Shown here piece by piece: positions 13,094 to 13,607 of a stretch of 13,607 nucleotides of DNA (within the stretch, counting starts at the first letter, position 1; the number at the start of each line of letters is the position of its first letter). The translations under genes were made by a program, and so were the position numbers. A model generated the notes under the pieces. The model ran no database searches. It was not told where the DNA came from and worked only from the letters and a program-made list of their open reading frames with translations. Location: NCBI GenBank assembly GCA_036279835.1, contig DASUII010000060.1:1-13607 (forward strand), written 5' to 3'. This DNA comes from GCA-003244245 sp036279835. Lineage in GTDB: Bacteria; Actinomycetota; Actinomycetes; Mycobacteriales; Pseudonocardiaceae.

Positions 13094-13607
13094 TTACTGA
13101 CCCGTCTTATTGTTCGAATCGGACCCATTGTTTGTCTTTGACTCGCTAGTTCGGGTTTTTTGAGGGCACTCGATGTTCAATGTGACCGGTGTGCTGGTCG
13201 TCACATTCTTGCCCATAGCCGGAGACTGCGAGTCGACTGTGCATTTATCGAGAGGATGAGGTCCATTCTTAGGGCTGAAGTTTTTATTGAGGTTGAGGCA
13301 CCCCGGCTGGTAGTGCGCGTCTTGACACGCCCTGTCCATAAAACTCAGCCATTGCCTAAGCGAGACTTGTCCACCTGGCAGGGTGACCCGTTCGGTCCCG
13401 GGCGGGGCGCCTCCCGGCCGCCTTGGCGGCGCCGGTGGCGCGACCGCGGGTGGCGGTAGCTCTGCTGGTGCCGGTGGAGGCGCGGCCCGGGGTGCCGGTG
13501 GGGCTAGCGCTTCTGGTGCTAGTGGGGGCGGCGCTGCCTGCACCGGCGCAGGCGGAGCCGCTTCCTGAAGACCGCCCTGCGGTTGCTGCAGACTGACCTG
13601 GGGTGCG
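13094..13607 (-). CDS. Proline-rich protein with PASTA-like C-terminus (5' end outside window)
   Basis: The frame is open to the right edge and stops at TAA 13094-13096, leaving about 170 residues. The visible N-terminal part is a low-complexity Pro/Ala linker (13440-13600). A folded C-terminal piece follows, with four cysteines in FMDRACQDAHYQPGCLN, LDKCTV and NIECPQ. The segment SQSPAMGKNVTTSTPVTLNI strongly resembles the end of a PASTA domain, a module that binds cell-wall fragments or occurs in Ser/Thr kinases. The last 20 residues are Ser/Asn/Lys rich. Base composition of the 3' third is visibly more AT-rich than the rest of the window. The gene is probably in one operon with the membrane protein that follows. 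An extracellular location is inferred from the cysteines and PASTA-like piece, but the N-terminus is not seen. Confidence 0.75.
   Translation of the reverse strand, partial: APQVSLQQPQGGLQEAAPPAPVQAAPPPLAPEALAPPAPRAAPPPAPAELPPPAVAPPAPPRRPGGAPPGTERVTLPGGQVSLRQWLSFMDRACQDAHYQPGCLNLNKNFSPKNGPHPLDKCTVDSQSPAMGKNVTTSTPVTLNIECPQKTRTSESKTNNGSDSNNKTGQ

Overview
The window looks like chromosomal DNA of a high-GC Gram-positive bacterium (Actinomycetota). The evidence is GC-rich third codon positions, GTG starts, strong purine-rich ribosome binding sites, and a form I molybdenum-copper carbon monoxide dehydrogenase (CODH) of the kind used by actinobacteria to live on atmospheric or low-level CO. A mycobacterium or pseudonocardia relative is plausible, but the sequence alone does not fix the genus. 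No rRNA, tRNA, CRISPR array, transposase or integrase was seen.

Region 1 (about 1-5480, + strand) is the downstream part of a CODH operon. The left edge cuts into coxL, the large catalytic subunit with the form I signature AYRCSFR. It is followed by an XdhC-family maturation protein fused to a C-terminal YHS metal-binding domain, then coxG. Next come six small genes with good ribosome binding sites: five short membrane proteins with a similar plan (one N-terminal membrane helix and a short soluble helical tail) and a 59-residue DUF1059-type protein. This cassette is the least explained part of the window.

Region 2 (about 5480-9980, - strand) converges on Region 1. The two meet at a perfect 14-bp hairpin (5523-5553) that probably terminates both. 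In transcription order it encodes a Mn/Fe superoxide dismutase, a 109-residue soluble protein of unknown function, a 58-residue basic mini-protein, the MoxR-type AAA+ ATPase CoxD, the VWA protein CoxE, a 96-residue acidic protein coupled to coxE, and a GIY-YIG-like protein. CoxD, CoxE and the XdhC protein are the expected machinery for maturing the Mo-Cu active site. CoxG is the expected membrane and quinone link. SOD may protect the enzyme or the respiratory chain.

Region 3 (about 9980-10575) is a gene-free divergent intergenic stretch containing several strong inverted repeats. One is a 14-bp bulged hairpin just upstream of the next gene.

Region 4 (10575-13607) holds genes with no visible tie to CODH. 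There is a secreted, eight-cysteine protein on the + strand. Convergent to it are two - strand genes: a proline/alanine-rich protein with a PASTA-like C-terminus (cut by the right edge) and a five-helix membrane protein.
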